Below the pieces are notes generated by a model. It searched no databases. It was not told the DNA's origin and saw nothing but the letters and a program-made list of their open reading frames with translations. From positions 5,267,501 to 5,331,500 of the forward strand of contig NZ_CP045298.1 in the NCBI RefSeq assembly GCF_009363115.1: a stretch of 64,000 bases of DNA, read 5' to 3'. This DNA comes from Paenibacillus brasilensis. Lineage in GTDB: Bacteria; Bacillota; Bacilli; Paenibacillales; Paenibacillaceae. Positions 9,315 to 17,619 of the stretch are shown piece by piece (the first letter of the stretch is position 1; each line of letters begins with the position of its first letter). The position numbers and the translations under genes were made by a program.

Positions 9315-10817
9315 TTAGCGCTGCCGTCTAAGAAATCTGAAGCGTTTTTTCCGGGTATCCGGAATAGCTCCGCGAAACAGCTCGTCCAGCACCTGATCCA
9401 TCTCACCATCTCGCTCGAATGGGTCGGAATGGAACGGTAACGCAAATACTTTATCATGATCCAGTTCCTTACGTAGCCTGCGAACCGCCTCCGAGGATGC
9501 CAACGGCAAACAGTAATTCCATTTATGCTGCGGATGGCGCTGAAGCGATCGGGCCAGCCCGATTATCTCCTGAACTCTCCATTCAGCTCCTGAACCAACA
9601 ACAAGCGGGTAATCGGCTCTCAAAAATTCTTCCAGTCGCTCATTATCCTGCCCACTCCCCAAATCCAGAACGAGAAATCTATAGGAGCCGCCCAGCAAAG
9701 AAATGACATCTGCGCGAGATGTCTTCCGCCAATAATGTACTCCGTCAACCTCAAAACGCCGATTTGAATTCGTTCGTCCAGCAGGTACGCCCTCCACCAC
9801 CGCTTGAAGTCGGGCAAACGCTTTGGCTGTACTATGCAGCTCAACCAAAGCTACGGAACGGGATCTTCGGGATAGATAGTGGCTCACCGCAATGGCCGTA
9901 TGTGTAGCACCTGAACCGGAAGACACACCGAGCACAGCCACTACCCTTGTACCTGCGTATTCCAATGAAGTAATTGAAGTATCACCAACGGGTACTCTAT
10001 GTTGAGAAGGCTGAAAATCTGCACTACGTCGCAGTTCTCCAATGACCTCTGCGGCAGATTGAAATCGTTCCTCAGGATGCTGACGTAGCAGCTTTCGAAT
10101 CACTGGAATCAAATGGCGGGAGAGTTCCCCGCGAATATATCCTTCTACTCCCGCAGTCCACTCGCTATATTTTCCACCTGTACAGAGATACAGCAGTAAC
10201 GCTCCTAAACTGTATAAGTCTGAGCGAGCATCCGTTTGACCTGCTCCATATTGCTCCGGGGCTGCAAAGCCCACAGTTCCCAGCTTTACCGTATCCTGAT
10301 TCAGTTCAGCCTTATAGCTACGCGCGATCCCAAAATCAATCAGCTTAAATTCCATTTCCGGGGTCAGCATAATATTGGTCGGTTTCAAATCACGGTAAAT
10401 GACAGGCGTCTGACGAGTGTGCAAGTAATCCAGCACATCCAGCACCTGCAAAGCGAATGGAACAATTTGCTCCTGTGGAATATGGCCTTGGTAACCTTTC
10501 ATATACGCTTCCAGCGTCATTCCTTCAATGTAATCCATAACCAGAAATACTGCACCCGATGGCGGATGCTCGAAGAAATCAACAATTCTCGGTAGGCGTG
10601 GATGGCTTAATGAAATCAGCATTTCTGCTTCTGTCCGTATAAGCCTCATCATTTGCGGCTCGGTAATCGACTCCTTCACCGCCCATTGCTTGCCAGGCAG
10701 CTTCAAATCCTCTGCCATGAATACACGGCTCATTCCCCCTGTACCCAACGTGCGAACAATTCGGTAACGCTCACCTACAATAGACCCGTATTCCAATCGT
10801 GATGGTTTCTGCATCAT
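9315..10817 (-). CDS. Ser/Thr protein kinase fused to a MinD-like domain
   Basis: 500 residues; ATG at 10817 with GGAGG seven bases upstream, first gene of the Tad-like operon. Residues 1-265 are a Hanks-type kinase: glycine loop GTGGMSRVF, lysine in WAVKE, catalytic loop VIYRDLKPTNIML, LIDFGIAR and the APE-type GFAAPEQYG. Residues 290-480 form a MinD/CpaE-like domain with loop VLGVSSGSGATHTAIA and Walker B-like YRFLVLDLGSG. Both usual lysines of the loop are missing. No membrane helix or PASTA repeat is seen, so the kinase is cytoplasmic and probably controls pilus assembly. Confidence 0.85.
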   Translation of the reverse strand: MMQKPSRLEYGSIVGERYRIVRTLGTGGMSRVFMAEDLKLPGKQWAVKESITEPQMMRLIRTEAEMLISLSHPRLPRIVDFFEHPPSGAVFLVMDYIEGMTLEAYMKGYQGHIPQEQIVPFALQVLDVLDYLHTRQTPVIYRDLKPTNIMLTPEMEFKLIDFGIARSYKAELNQDTVKLGTVGFAAPEQYGAGQTDARSDLYSLGALLLYLCTGGKYSEWTAGVEGYIRGELSRHLIPVIRKLLRQHPEERFQSAAEVIGELRRSADFQPSQHRVPVGDTSITSLEYAGTRVVAVLGVSSGSGATHTAIAVSHYLSRRSRSVALVELHSTAKAFARLQAVVEGVPAGRTNSNRRFEVDGVHYWRKTSRADVISLLGGSYRFLVLDLGSGQDNERLEEFLRADYPLVVGSGAEWRVQEIIGLARSLQRHPQHKWNYCLPLASSEAVRRLRKELDHDKVFALPFHSDPFERDGEMDQVLDELFRGAIPDTRKKRFRFLRRQR

Positions 10818-10849
10818 CCTTCTACCTCCCTTCTATAAGCAAACAACGC

Positions 10850-10928
10850 AAAAAAGGGAAAGCCGCCGCAAAACAAAATCTTCATGTTACCATGAAAATG
10901 ATTTTCGCGGGATGCTTTCCCTTTATTT
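10850..10928 (-). terminator. Hairpin terminator between methyltransferase and kinase operon
   Basis: AGGGAAAGC and GCTTTCCCT pair across a long, partly paired loop (CGCAAAACAAAATC with GATTTTCGCG). A T run follows on the minus strand and A/T on the other side. It ends the methyltransferase operon and lies just upstream of the kinase start. Confidence 0.65.
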
Positions 10929-10997
10929 AAACGTGATTATTATTTTTGAGGAACAATTTGGTTTTATTATATACAGACCTGTGCTCATTGTAAAGTA

Positions 10998-12056
10998 TTA
11001 TTTTCCATACTTGATCATGTACAGGGTAATCTCATCTCGGTTATGGAACAGCTGCTTAGCTCGCTGAATCTGCATGCCGGACTGCTCGAATGAAGCCATC
11101 ACATCATGAATGAGCGCCAAAGGCTTTTTATGCATGAGCTTGACTGTTACGATAGCAGTACCACCACTCCGCAAACTATACAGCAAGTCAGTTACGAGCC
11201 TTGCCATCTGTTTCGGACTCCAGCTCATATCACAAACCAGCAGGTCGAACGTATTCTCTTTAAATTTGACTTCACTCGCATTTTTGCGTAAAAAAGTCAG
11301 ATTGGCATACTTCATCAGCGAGGGTTCCATCTTAGCCGGATCAACCGCCGTTACCTTAAGTCCTCGCTCCAGTAAAAAGGAAGTCCAGCCACCCGGTGCT
11401 GCCCCAATATCCAGCCCCTGATGGAAAGCACTAAAATCAATGCCGAATGTCGCTTCTGCTTCCAAAAGCTTGAATTTGGCACGAGAGATTTGTCCCTCCT
11501 CCTTCTGAAAACGAACCGCACCTCCGCTCCAATCTGAAAGATTGTCCTGAGGGTGTGATACGCCTGCATACCAAGTATCCGTATCCGCAAATACGGACAC
11601 AATGACGTCAGCCTCTTGTACTGTTTGTTCCATAGGTAAATCGCTTAATTGTTCACTTAAAGCCTGCTTGAGCGCGCCTGCGCTTTCAGTCCAACTACTA
11701 TTAGCTCCTTTGCGCACTTGCAAAGAAACACGTTGATCTATCAGTTCCCGGCGGTTACGGATAAATGCAACCAGACGCTCCAGCACCTGAGCCAAGTCCG
11801 TCCCTTCCTCCTGAAAATGCACAGGGAACAAGTGCCGCAAAAACATCGGCGGCTGACCTGTAATTGCCCCTACAGCCTCACTGGCTTCCGCAGGCAATGT
11901 AACCAAAAAAATTTCACCAGGTACAATTACTGTGCTTTTCACCGAGCCAAATAATCTTCTTAGCTCCTCTTGAGCATAGGGTGCAAAGCCATGATTGGCC
12001 GTGCAAACAAATCTTGACGATGATAGAGTGGCCCCACCCTGTTCATCTGTACGCAT
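10998..12056 (-). CDS. SAM-dependent rRNA-type methyltransferase (RlmM/FtsJ-like)
   Basis: 352 residues from the ATG at 12054-12056, selected because GGAGGAATTAAAC directly precedes it. A further 30 residues could be read upstream but without a ribosome site. The N-terminal part (FVCTANHGFAPYAQEELRRLFG) resembles THUMP-type RNA-binding regions. The C-terminal half has the FtsJ SAM-binding core: LDIGAAPGGWTSFLL, VTAVDPAKM, LLVCDMSW, and a lysine in VTVKLM. The overall plan matches RlmM, which methylates 23S rRNA, but the exact substrate is inferred. Confidence 0.8.
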   Translation of the reverse strand: MRTDEQGGATLSSSRFVCTANHGFAPYAQEELRRLFGSVKSTVIVPGEIFLVTLPAEASEAVGAITGQPPMFLRHLFPVHFQEEGTDLAQVLERLVAFIRNRRELIDQRVSLQVRKGANSSWTESAGALKQALSEQLSDLPMEQTVQEADVIVSVFADTDTWYAGVSHPQDNLSDWSGGAVRFQKEEGQISRAKFKLLEAEATFGIDFSAFHQGLDIGAAPGGWTSFLLERGLKVTAVDPAKMEPSLMKYANLTFLRKNASEVKFKENTFDLLVCDMSWSPKQMARLVTDLLYSLRSGGTAIVTVKLMHKKPLALIHDVMASFEQSGMQIQRAKQLFHNRDEITLYMIKYGK

Positions 12057-12078
12057 GTTTAATTCCTCCAAAGTAACA

Positions 12079-12852
12079 TTAACCTCCAGTGCACACTCGA
12101 ATCCAGGGACGTTCTCCATCCCAATCCAGTTCAACTGGAACTTCATACGTGTGCATTATCAATTCTTTCGTCAAAACTTCTTTTTTGGGTCCCGCTGCTG
12201 CTACCTTGCCGTCACGGATCAACGCAACATGCGTAAAGAGGGGAACAATCTCCTCAATGTGATGAGTTACGTAGACCACTGACAAATCCTGTTTACGGAG
12301 CCGATCAATCTCAACCAGCATTTTTTCCCGTTCAAATAGATCCAGCCCGGCACAAGGCTCGTCCATTATCAGCAAACGAGGCTCCGCCATCAGTGAACGA
12401 GCCAGCATAACCTTTTTACGCTCTCCTTGAGATAATGTTCCTAGTGGCTGATGCATCAGAGGACCCAAATTCATCCCCTCCAACATAGATACGGCTTTTT
12501 CCTTTGTCTCTGTCGGAATCTCTTGATAAAAACGCAAAAAAGCATAAGCACCAGTAGCGACCACTTCCCATACCGGATCTTTTAACGCTAGCTTTTCCAA
12601 CAATGTCTGGCTAATATAACCGATCTGCTTGCGAACTTCCCGCACATCACATTGACCATATGTTTGGCCGAGCACCTCGACCGTGCCACGACTTGGAAAC
12701 ATGTATCCTGTCATCATTTCCAATAATGTTGTTTTACCAGAACCGTTGCGCCCCAAAATTGCCCAATGTTCGCCTTCCCGTATTTCAAGACTTACATCGT
12801 CCAAAATTTTATTTTCTTCCCGCTGCAATGTGATGTTCTTTATGGAAATCAC
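12079..12852 (-). CDS. ABC transporter ATP-binding protein
   Basis: 257 residues with Walker A GRNGSGKTTLL, signature LSQGERKKVMLARSL, Walker B LLIMDEPCAGLD and the switch histidine in YVTHHIEE. It resembles the YlmA-type single ATPases found without an obvious permease. The start overlaps the thioredoxin-like stop by four bases (ATGA), so the genes are translationally coupled. No permease gene is adjacent, so its transport substrate, if any, is unknown. Confidence 0.82.
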   Translation of the reverse strand: MISIKNITLQREENKILDDVSLEIREGEHWAILGRNGSGKTTLLEMMTGYMFPSRGTVEVLGQTYGQCDVREVRKQIGYISQTLLEKLALKDPVWEVVATGAYAFLRFYQEIPTETKEKAVSMLEGMNLGPLMHQPLGTLSQGERKKVMLARSLMAEPRLLIMDEPCAGLDLFEREKMLVEIDRLRKQDLSVVYVTHHIEEIVPLFTHVALIRDGKVAAAGPKKEVLTKELIMHTYEVPVELDWDGERPWIRVCTGG

Positions 12853-13163
12853 TCCATCACGCTCCTTATCCTGTTCAGCAAATGTTCCACAGATTCCATT
12901 TTGTAGATGATTTCTGGAATTTCATTTTCGCCGTTATATACAAGAAGCGCAGGTACACTGGAAATCCGGTATTCCTGCACTAGTTCAGGAATATAGTTTA
13001 TGTTGCTTTGCACAACTGCTCCTTCGGGAAGCAAATGCTCAGCTACCTCCAGCATCCGGCGGGCAGCCGCGCAGGTTCCGCACATGGGAGTGTACACAAA
13101 CAAAGCGAGCTTGCATCCCTCCCATATGGCACGACGTGCCTCTTTTTGCCCTATTTCCCTCAT
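12849..13163 (-). CDS. Thioredoxin-family protein
   Basis: 104 residues, the usual length of a free thioredoxin. The active-site stretch is VYTPMCGTCAAARRML, a CGTC redox motif rather than the common CGPC, and the cis-proline region is ISSVPALLVY. No signal sequence, so it is cytoplasmic. It sits between the receiver-like gene and the ABC ATPase, with four-base overlaps on both sides, indicating one transcript. Confidence 0.82.
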   Translation of the reverse strand: MREIGQKEARRAIWEGCKLALFVYTPMCGTCAAARRMLEVAEHLLPEGAVVQSNINYIPELVQEYRISSVPALLVYNGENEIPEIIYKMESVEHLLNRIRSVME

Positions 13164-13498
13164 CGTTTCGACTCTTTTCTGATCTGGCGCATACGTTCCT
13201 CGGGTACCGGGCCGTTATGTACGGTGACTCCTTCTGGCTTGTTGGCATAAAGCAGTTCATACATGACACGCCGACCCTCCAGACTGGAGGAATGCAGGTA
13301 AATTTCGGACGGATATAACTGTTTACCCGCAATGGCCGCAGCCACATCTTTTCCAGTGAGCTGACCCGGACCCAGATCATAGTCCAGCGATAGCACTGAA
13401 ATCGGATATTCCTGAAGCAGTAACAGACACTCCTCCGCGTCCCTTGCCAGCTTAAAGCCCGGAGGACAAGGCCGGTAATCGTCCATAAACAAATACAT
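13160..13498 (-). CDS. Receiver-like protein (cyclic-phosphate processing receiver type)
   Basis: 112 residues from the ATG at 13496-13498 (MYLFMDDYRPCPPGF); GGAGG is eight bases upstream. The text MDDYRPCPPGF, then VLSLDYDLGPGQLTGKDVA, is that of small receiver-like domains in which the two-acid pocket and the central Asp (LDYD) are kept. These domains are found in RNA-end-processing contexts rather than with a histidine kinase. No output domain is present. The assignment is from motif memory, so moderate. Confidence 0.65.
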   Translation of the reverse strand: MYLFMDDYRPCPPGFKLARDAEECLLLLQEYPISVLSLDYDLGPGQLTGKDVAAAIAGKQLYPSEIYLHSSSLEGRRVMYELLYANKPEGVTVHNGPVPEERMRQIRKESKR

Positions 13499-13570
13499 CA
13501 ACATCTCCTCCTTTTCCCCTAAAGTAAGCTGCATAAGCTTCAAAGATAACCATGATTTCGTCAGCCTGAT

Positions 13571-14416
13571 TTATCCCCAGCTTTGAATCCATTGAATATC
13601 CTCCCGATGAGTCCCATCAGCTCCCGCTTCACTTTCCAGGACGACAGGAATGCCTTTTACAGGCTCCTGCTCTGTCATCCAACGCATGCCCTCAAAACCG
13701 ATGCAGCCTTGCCCAACACGCGCATGCCTGTCTTTTTTAGATCCATACGGATATTTGGAATCGTTTAAATGAACTCCACCCAGGGCTGACCAATAGCCGA
13801 GTCGCTCGCCTTTCTCAATCAATGCCTCGTCCGTTCCGCCGTTCCACAATCCTGCTGCATACGCATGACAGGTGTCCAGACAAAAGCCGATACTGTCAGG
13901 ATATTGGCACAACTGGCGAATTTGCACCATTTCCTCCAGCGTAGTCCCCATGGGTCCGTGATCCCCCGCCTGATTTTCAATCAGTATTTTGGCATTTCCC
14001 TGCCAGTCCTTCAGCACATCGTCCAGACAGCCAATGATATTTCGGTAGCCCTCCAGTGGATCAGCCGAATGCATATGCCCGAAATGAACAACAATTCCTT
14101 TCGAGCCACAGGCTTCAGCAATATCCAGATCGTTCCGCAATGAGGCAACCATCAGCTCATAAAGTTCCTGACCACGCTCACGCCCAAGAGCCGGATTCAC
14201 AGGATACGGTGAATGGGCGATGGATTCAAGCTGGTGCCTTGAACAATAAGCTTTACAAGCAGCAGCATCCGTAGCACTCCATTCTTTTAATCTGAGACTG
14301 CGAGGATTTTTCGGGAAATACTGAAAAGAACGTCCCCCCTGCTCTTGTGCACGTATAGCAGCTTTGGAAAAGCCACCACGCGTACTCACGTGGGCGCCAA
14401 TGAGTAATTTAGGCAT
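13571..14416 (-). CDS. nfo: Endonuclease IV, AP endonuclease
   Basis: 281 residues from MPKLLIGAHVST, the standard start of the family. The ATG lies inside the 3' end of the glycosylase gene. Zinc-ligand stretches are visible: IVVHFGHMHSAD, ILIENQAG, GFCLDTCHAYAAG, GGVHLNDSKYPYGSKKDRHARVGQG, and a terminal VLESEA. It cuts DNA at abasic sites and so would act directly on the product of the glycosylase encoded just before it, a functional pairing supported by the overlap of the two genes. Confidence 0.9.
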   Translation of the reverse strand: MPKLLIGAHVSTRGGFSKAAIRAQEQGGRSFQYFPKNPRSLRLKEWSATDAAACKAYCSRHQLESIAHSPYPVNPALGRERGQELYELMVASLRNDLDIAEACGSKGIVVHFGHMHSADPLEGYRNIIGCLDDVLKDWQGNAKILIENQAGDHGPMGTTLEEMVQIRQLCQYPDSIGFCLDTCHAYAAGLWNGGTDEALIEKGERLGYWSALGGVHLNDSKYPYGSKKDRHARVGQGCIGFEGMRWMTEQEPVKGIPVVLESEAGADGTHREDIQWIQSWG

Positions 14417-15227
14417 CATGCTGCTGTACCGGGCAATAAAATGCTTTTTTCCCAGCCAGCTCAACCCTAACAATTTTTCCGCCACTTGGAGATTGTTCAC
14501 CTTCACGGTCATATACTCGGCACTGCTGATCGAAGCCACCCGTTAATGTATCTCCCTCCATCAGAGGCATTTCCATATAACCACCTTGCGCAGTAGCTTC
14601 ACGAAGCACGGATTGAGTGGCATGATACAGCTTTTCCACTTTTTCCGGTGACTGTACGATGTTTTGTACTTTGGAGCCCGGTGTAAATCCAGCGATATAA
14701 GCAATTTCATCCGAATAACAATTGCCAATACCCGAAAATATCTGTTGATTCACTAGCGTTGTCTTCAAAATTCCCCGTCGTCCCTTTAGACGTGCTGTGA
14801 ACTTTTCCAACGTCATGCGATGGTCCAACGGGTCGGGTCCGAGTTCTGACAATGCCTCATCTGTTTCTTTAGCTGTCAGCAAGTGCAAGTAACCTAAGCG
14901 CAGCCCCATAAAATAAAGCTTCACACCGCTAAAATCCAATTCGATCTGAACCGTACGGTTCGGACGCTGCTCCTCCGTTCCCAGGTACAGCAATCCTCCC
15001 AGCATCAGGTGCAGCACAAGCCGCCCACCCGTGTTTAAATGAAAAATCAAATGCTTGCCTCGGCGCTCTAAATATACAACAGTCGTTCCCAGCAAATGCT
15101 TTTCAAACGTGTCCACGTCAGTATTAATGGATTTTACACGGTTAACCGTCACTCCAGTAATCGGAATGTCCAAAATTTGTTTTGACAATAACATTCTGTA
15201 GTTTTCCATTTCAGGAAGTTCCGGCAT
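14409..15227 (-). CDS. Fpg/Nei-family DNA glycosylase lacking its zinc finger
   Basis: 272 residues with the family N-terminus MPELPEM, supplying the catalytic Pro2 and Glu3, and the conserved lysine in RRGKHLIF near residue 57. GNCYSDEIAYIAGF matches the helix-two-turn-helix. The C-terminal finger, normally built on four cysteines, is degenerate: CRVYDREGEQSPSGG keeps one cysteine before the loop and the final pair reads FYCPVQQ. It should excise oxidised bases and nick at abasic sites, but zinc binding is unlikely. It overlaps nfo by eight bases. Confidence 0.85.
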   Translation of the reverse strand: MPELPEMENYRMLLSKQILDIPITGVTVNRVKSINTDVDTFEKHLLGTTVVYLERRGKHLIFHLNTGGRLVLHLMLGGLLYLGTEEQRPNRTVQIELDFSGVKLYFMGLRLGYLHLLTAKETDEALSELGPDPLDHRMTLEKFTARLKGRRGILKTTLVNQQIFSGIGNCYSDEIAYIAGFTPGSKVQNIVQSPEKVEKLYHATQSVLREATAQGGYMEMPLMEGDTLTGGFDQQCRVYDREGEQSPSGGKIVRVELAGKKAFYCPVQQHDA

Positions 15228-15295
15228 ATCAACATCTTTCCTTTCGTAGCTACATAGCTTTTAATTCTCACCATTTATCAAATGTATGTTGGTTA

Positions 15296-16102
15296 TCATT
15301 TCAACTCTTCCTTGATCCAGTCCTGCAGTTCATCCAGATTTTCAAATATCAGGTCAGGCTTTACCCCAATAGCACGCATATGTTCTTCCATATTCGCGCG
15401 GGTCGTAACACCTGACAGAATCAGAGCTGTTTTACAACCTGCGGCTGCTCCTGCTGCAATATCAGTAAGCATATTATCGCCTACAACCAGAGCTTCATCC
15501 GCTCTAATATTCAAGCGTTTCAGCGCATAGTTCATCAACACGCTCGAAGGCTTGCCGATAACCACTGGCTTGACCTGTGAAGCCGCTTCAATCGCAGCGC
15601 CAATCGTTCCTGCTCCTGGCGTTAACCCATCATGTGAGGGCAATTGTAGATCCGGGTTAGTCAAAATAAAAGTCGCTCCCTCCCGAATCCAGCGCATGGC
15701 AGCGGCCAGTGTTTTATATGTAAATTGACGATCTATCCCCTGTACGACATAATCAGGCTGCTCCTGAACAAGCAGCAACCCGGCCTCTGTGAACGCCTGG
15801 CGCAAGCCGGTTTCGCCAATACAATATACACGTGCTCCCGGACTTTGCTGTGCAACATATTGTGCAGCTGCCAATGCCGAAGTATATACTTCATGACTGA
15901 CTGCTTCAATTCCCATACCAACCAAATGCTCTGCTACCAATTCGGGTGTGCGTGAAGCATTGTTTGTGACATACGCATAGGGTATCTGGTCTGTGCGTAA
16001 TTGGGATATAAATAGGTCCGCACCTTTGATCATCCGATCTCCATGATATAGTGTGCCATCCAGATCAATCAGTAACGATTTTATCGCAATCCCCTCCCCC
16101 AC
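15296..16102 (-). CDS. NagD-like HAD-superfamily phosphatase
   Basis: 268 residues with the HAD motifs LLIDLDGTLYHGD, VTNNASRTP, a lysine in VVIGKPSSVLM and VVGDNMLTDIAAG. This is the HAD-IIA (NagD/AraL) type, which hydrolyses small phosphate esters in the cytosol. The reading begins with GTG at 16100-16102, in a G-rich run; no ATG is in frame nearby and the start is uncertain. It precedes the glycosylase gene by 68 bases on the same strand. Confidence 0.82.
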   Translation of the reverse strand: MGEGIAIKSLLIDLDGTLYHGDRMIKGADLFISQLRTDQIPYAYVTNNASRTPELVAEHLVGMGIEAVSHEVYTSALAAAQYVAQQSPGARVYCIGETGLRQAFTEAGLLLVQEQPDYVVQGIDRQFTYKTLAAAMRWIREGATFILTNPDLQLPSHDGLTPGAGTIGAAIEAASQVKPVVIGKPSSVLMNYALKRLNIRADEALVVGDNMLTDIAAGAAAGCKTALILSGVTTRANMEEHMRAIGVKPDLIFENLDELQDWIKEELK

Positions 16103-16544
16103 TTCAAATCAATCATCATAACGTTGAAAAGTGATATTTCATCCTATGAAGAATGTTCCCCCCACTTATTTAACCACCTTAATCATTTAGGTCATAAAAT
16201 AAGTTGGCACCTCCATTTCATCTTATCTATCTTAAGTCAAAAATGCTAATGAAGTCTATAAATTGCTGGTTAACCGTCCAAAATAGTGTCATTCCTCGAT
16301 AAAAGCCGTCTCTTTCACATAAAATAAGCTTACATTATCGTCGAAATCCATCGAAGTGATCACATCTTCAAAGAAATTTCCCTGTATTTCCTCACCCTCT
16401 CAAAGAAATAGAATCCTTCAAATTCGATATATAGAAAATCAAATATAACACGTCTCCATATGTAGTAGCACAAATTCACTCCATCACAACAAGTGGCTAT
16501 TCTCGCCTCTTGTCGCATCCTGCGCTTTCCCGGAAAATAATTTC
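16103..16544. other. Intergenic stretch without a supported gene
   Basis: About 440 bases of AT-rich sequence between the HAD gene and the rnz terminator. A 73-codon minus-strand frame at 16360-16581 has no ribosome site and runs through the terminator hairpin, so it is not called. Confidence 0.5.
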
Positions 16545-16588
16545 GGGTGAAAAACAAAGGCACCGGAGCAAGCCCCGGCACCCTACAA
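16545..16588 (-). terminator. Terminator of rnz
   Basis: On the minus strand GGTGCCGGGG-CTTG-CTCCGGTGCC forms a ten-pair stem with three wobble pairs, followed by TTTGTTTTTC. It lies 20 bases after the rnz stop. Confidence 0.8.
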
Positions 16589-16608
16589 GCATATCTACAA
16601 TCCAGGCG

Positions 16609-17541
16609 TTAATTAACTATATCAGGTACTGGTAACAGCACATGCTGCTCTGCAAGCAATGAATTGGGAAATATGCTCTTCGCTTCTTCCAGCAATGGCA
16701 CAAGCTGTTCCTGATCTTTATATCGGGAACTAAAATGCGTCATAATTAACTGTCCCGCACCTGCGGCTTTTGCGGCTTCCGCTGCTTGAAGCGCTGTACT
16801 GTGATGATATTCGTACGCTGTATCCGCCAGCTCATGCAGAAATGTCGCTTCATGAACGACAACTGTTGCATCTTGAGCCAGCACTACTGTATTGGGACAA
16901 GGTCGCGTATCACCAAGAACTGTGATAATGCGTCCTTTTTTCGGTGTACCCAAAACATCTTGAGGACGAAGAATGACTCCCCCCTCCAGCTCTACGCTTT
17001 CACCACGCTTTAATTTACCATAGATTGGGCCGGGCTTGATTCCGAACTGTTCCAGCAACTCCTGCTTGAGCTTGCCGGGCTTATCCATTTCTACAATTCG
17101 ATAACCATAGCTATCGATCCGATGATCCAGCAAAGCTGATTCCACCCTGAATTGCCCATCATCAAACAACACCCCGCCCGTGTGCTCCACAATATGCAGC
17201 TGGTAATTGATCCGGGATTGGCTTATTCCTAAAGATAGTTCAATGTATTGCTTGAGCCCTGGTGGTCCATATACTGTCAGCGGTGCCGTACCTCCCTGAT
17301 ACGCCCTACTCGACAGAAGACCCGGTAGACCAAAAAGATGATCTCCATGCAAATGGGTGATAAATATCTTTTCAAGCCTGCTAAGTTTGAGTGGCGAACG
17401 CAGCACCTCCTGCTGAGTGCCTTCACCGCAATCGAACAACCACATGCTTCTTCGTTCTTCCAGTAAACGAAGAGCGATGGACGTTACATTCCGCTGAATC
17501 GTCGGCACCCCTGCATTCGTACCAAGAAAATAAAATTCCAT
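16609..17541 (-). CDS. rnz: Ribonuclease Z
   Basis: 310 residues, normal for the family. The metallo-beta-lactamase core motif is ITHLHGDHLFGLPG, with later ligands in VLGDTRPCPN, VVHEATFLHEL and LIMTHFSSRY. It removes 3' trailers from tRNA precursors in the cytoplasm. The gene stands alone between two terminators, suggesting its own promoter. Confidence 0.93.
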   Translation of the reverse strand: MEFYFLGTNAGVPTIQRNVTSIALRLLEERRSMWLFDCGEGTQQEVLRSPLKLSRLEKIFITHLHGDHLFGLPGLLSSRAYQGGTAPLTVYGPPGLKQYIELSLGISQSRINYQLHIVEHTGGVLFDDGQFRVESALLDHRIDSYGYRIVEMDKPGKLKQELLEQFGIKPGPIYGKLKRGESVELEGGVILRPQDVLGTPKKGRIITVLGDTRPCPNTVVLAQDATVVVHEATFLHELADTAYEYHHSTALQAAEAAKAAGAGQLIMTHFSSRYKDQEQLVPLLEEAKSIFPNSLLAEQHVLLPVPDIVN

Positions 17542-17561
17542 AACTTAACCTTCTTCCTACT

Positions 17562-17598
17562 GACCAGCAAAAAACCTCCGAAGCTCGGAGGGTCTTTG
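17562..17598 (-). terminator. Terminator of metH
   Basis: The minus strand reads CCTCCGA-GCT-TCGGAGG followed by TTTTTTGC, a compact intrinsic terminator 20 bases past the metH stop. Confidence 0.85.
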
Positions 17599-17619
17599 CT
17601 ATCCTATCTGATAGAGGTG

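Noticed and set aside
16360..16581. 73-codon minus frame between rnz and the HAD gene
   Set aside because: It overlaps the rnz terminator and lacks a ribosome site.
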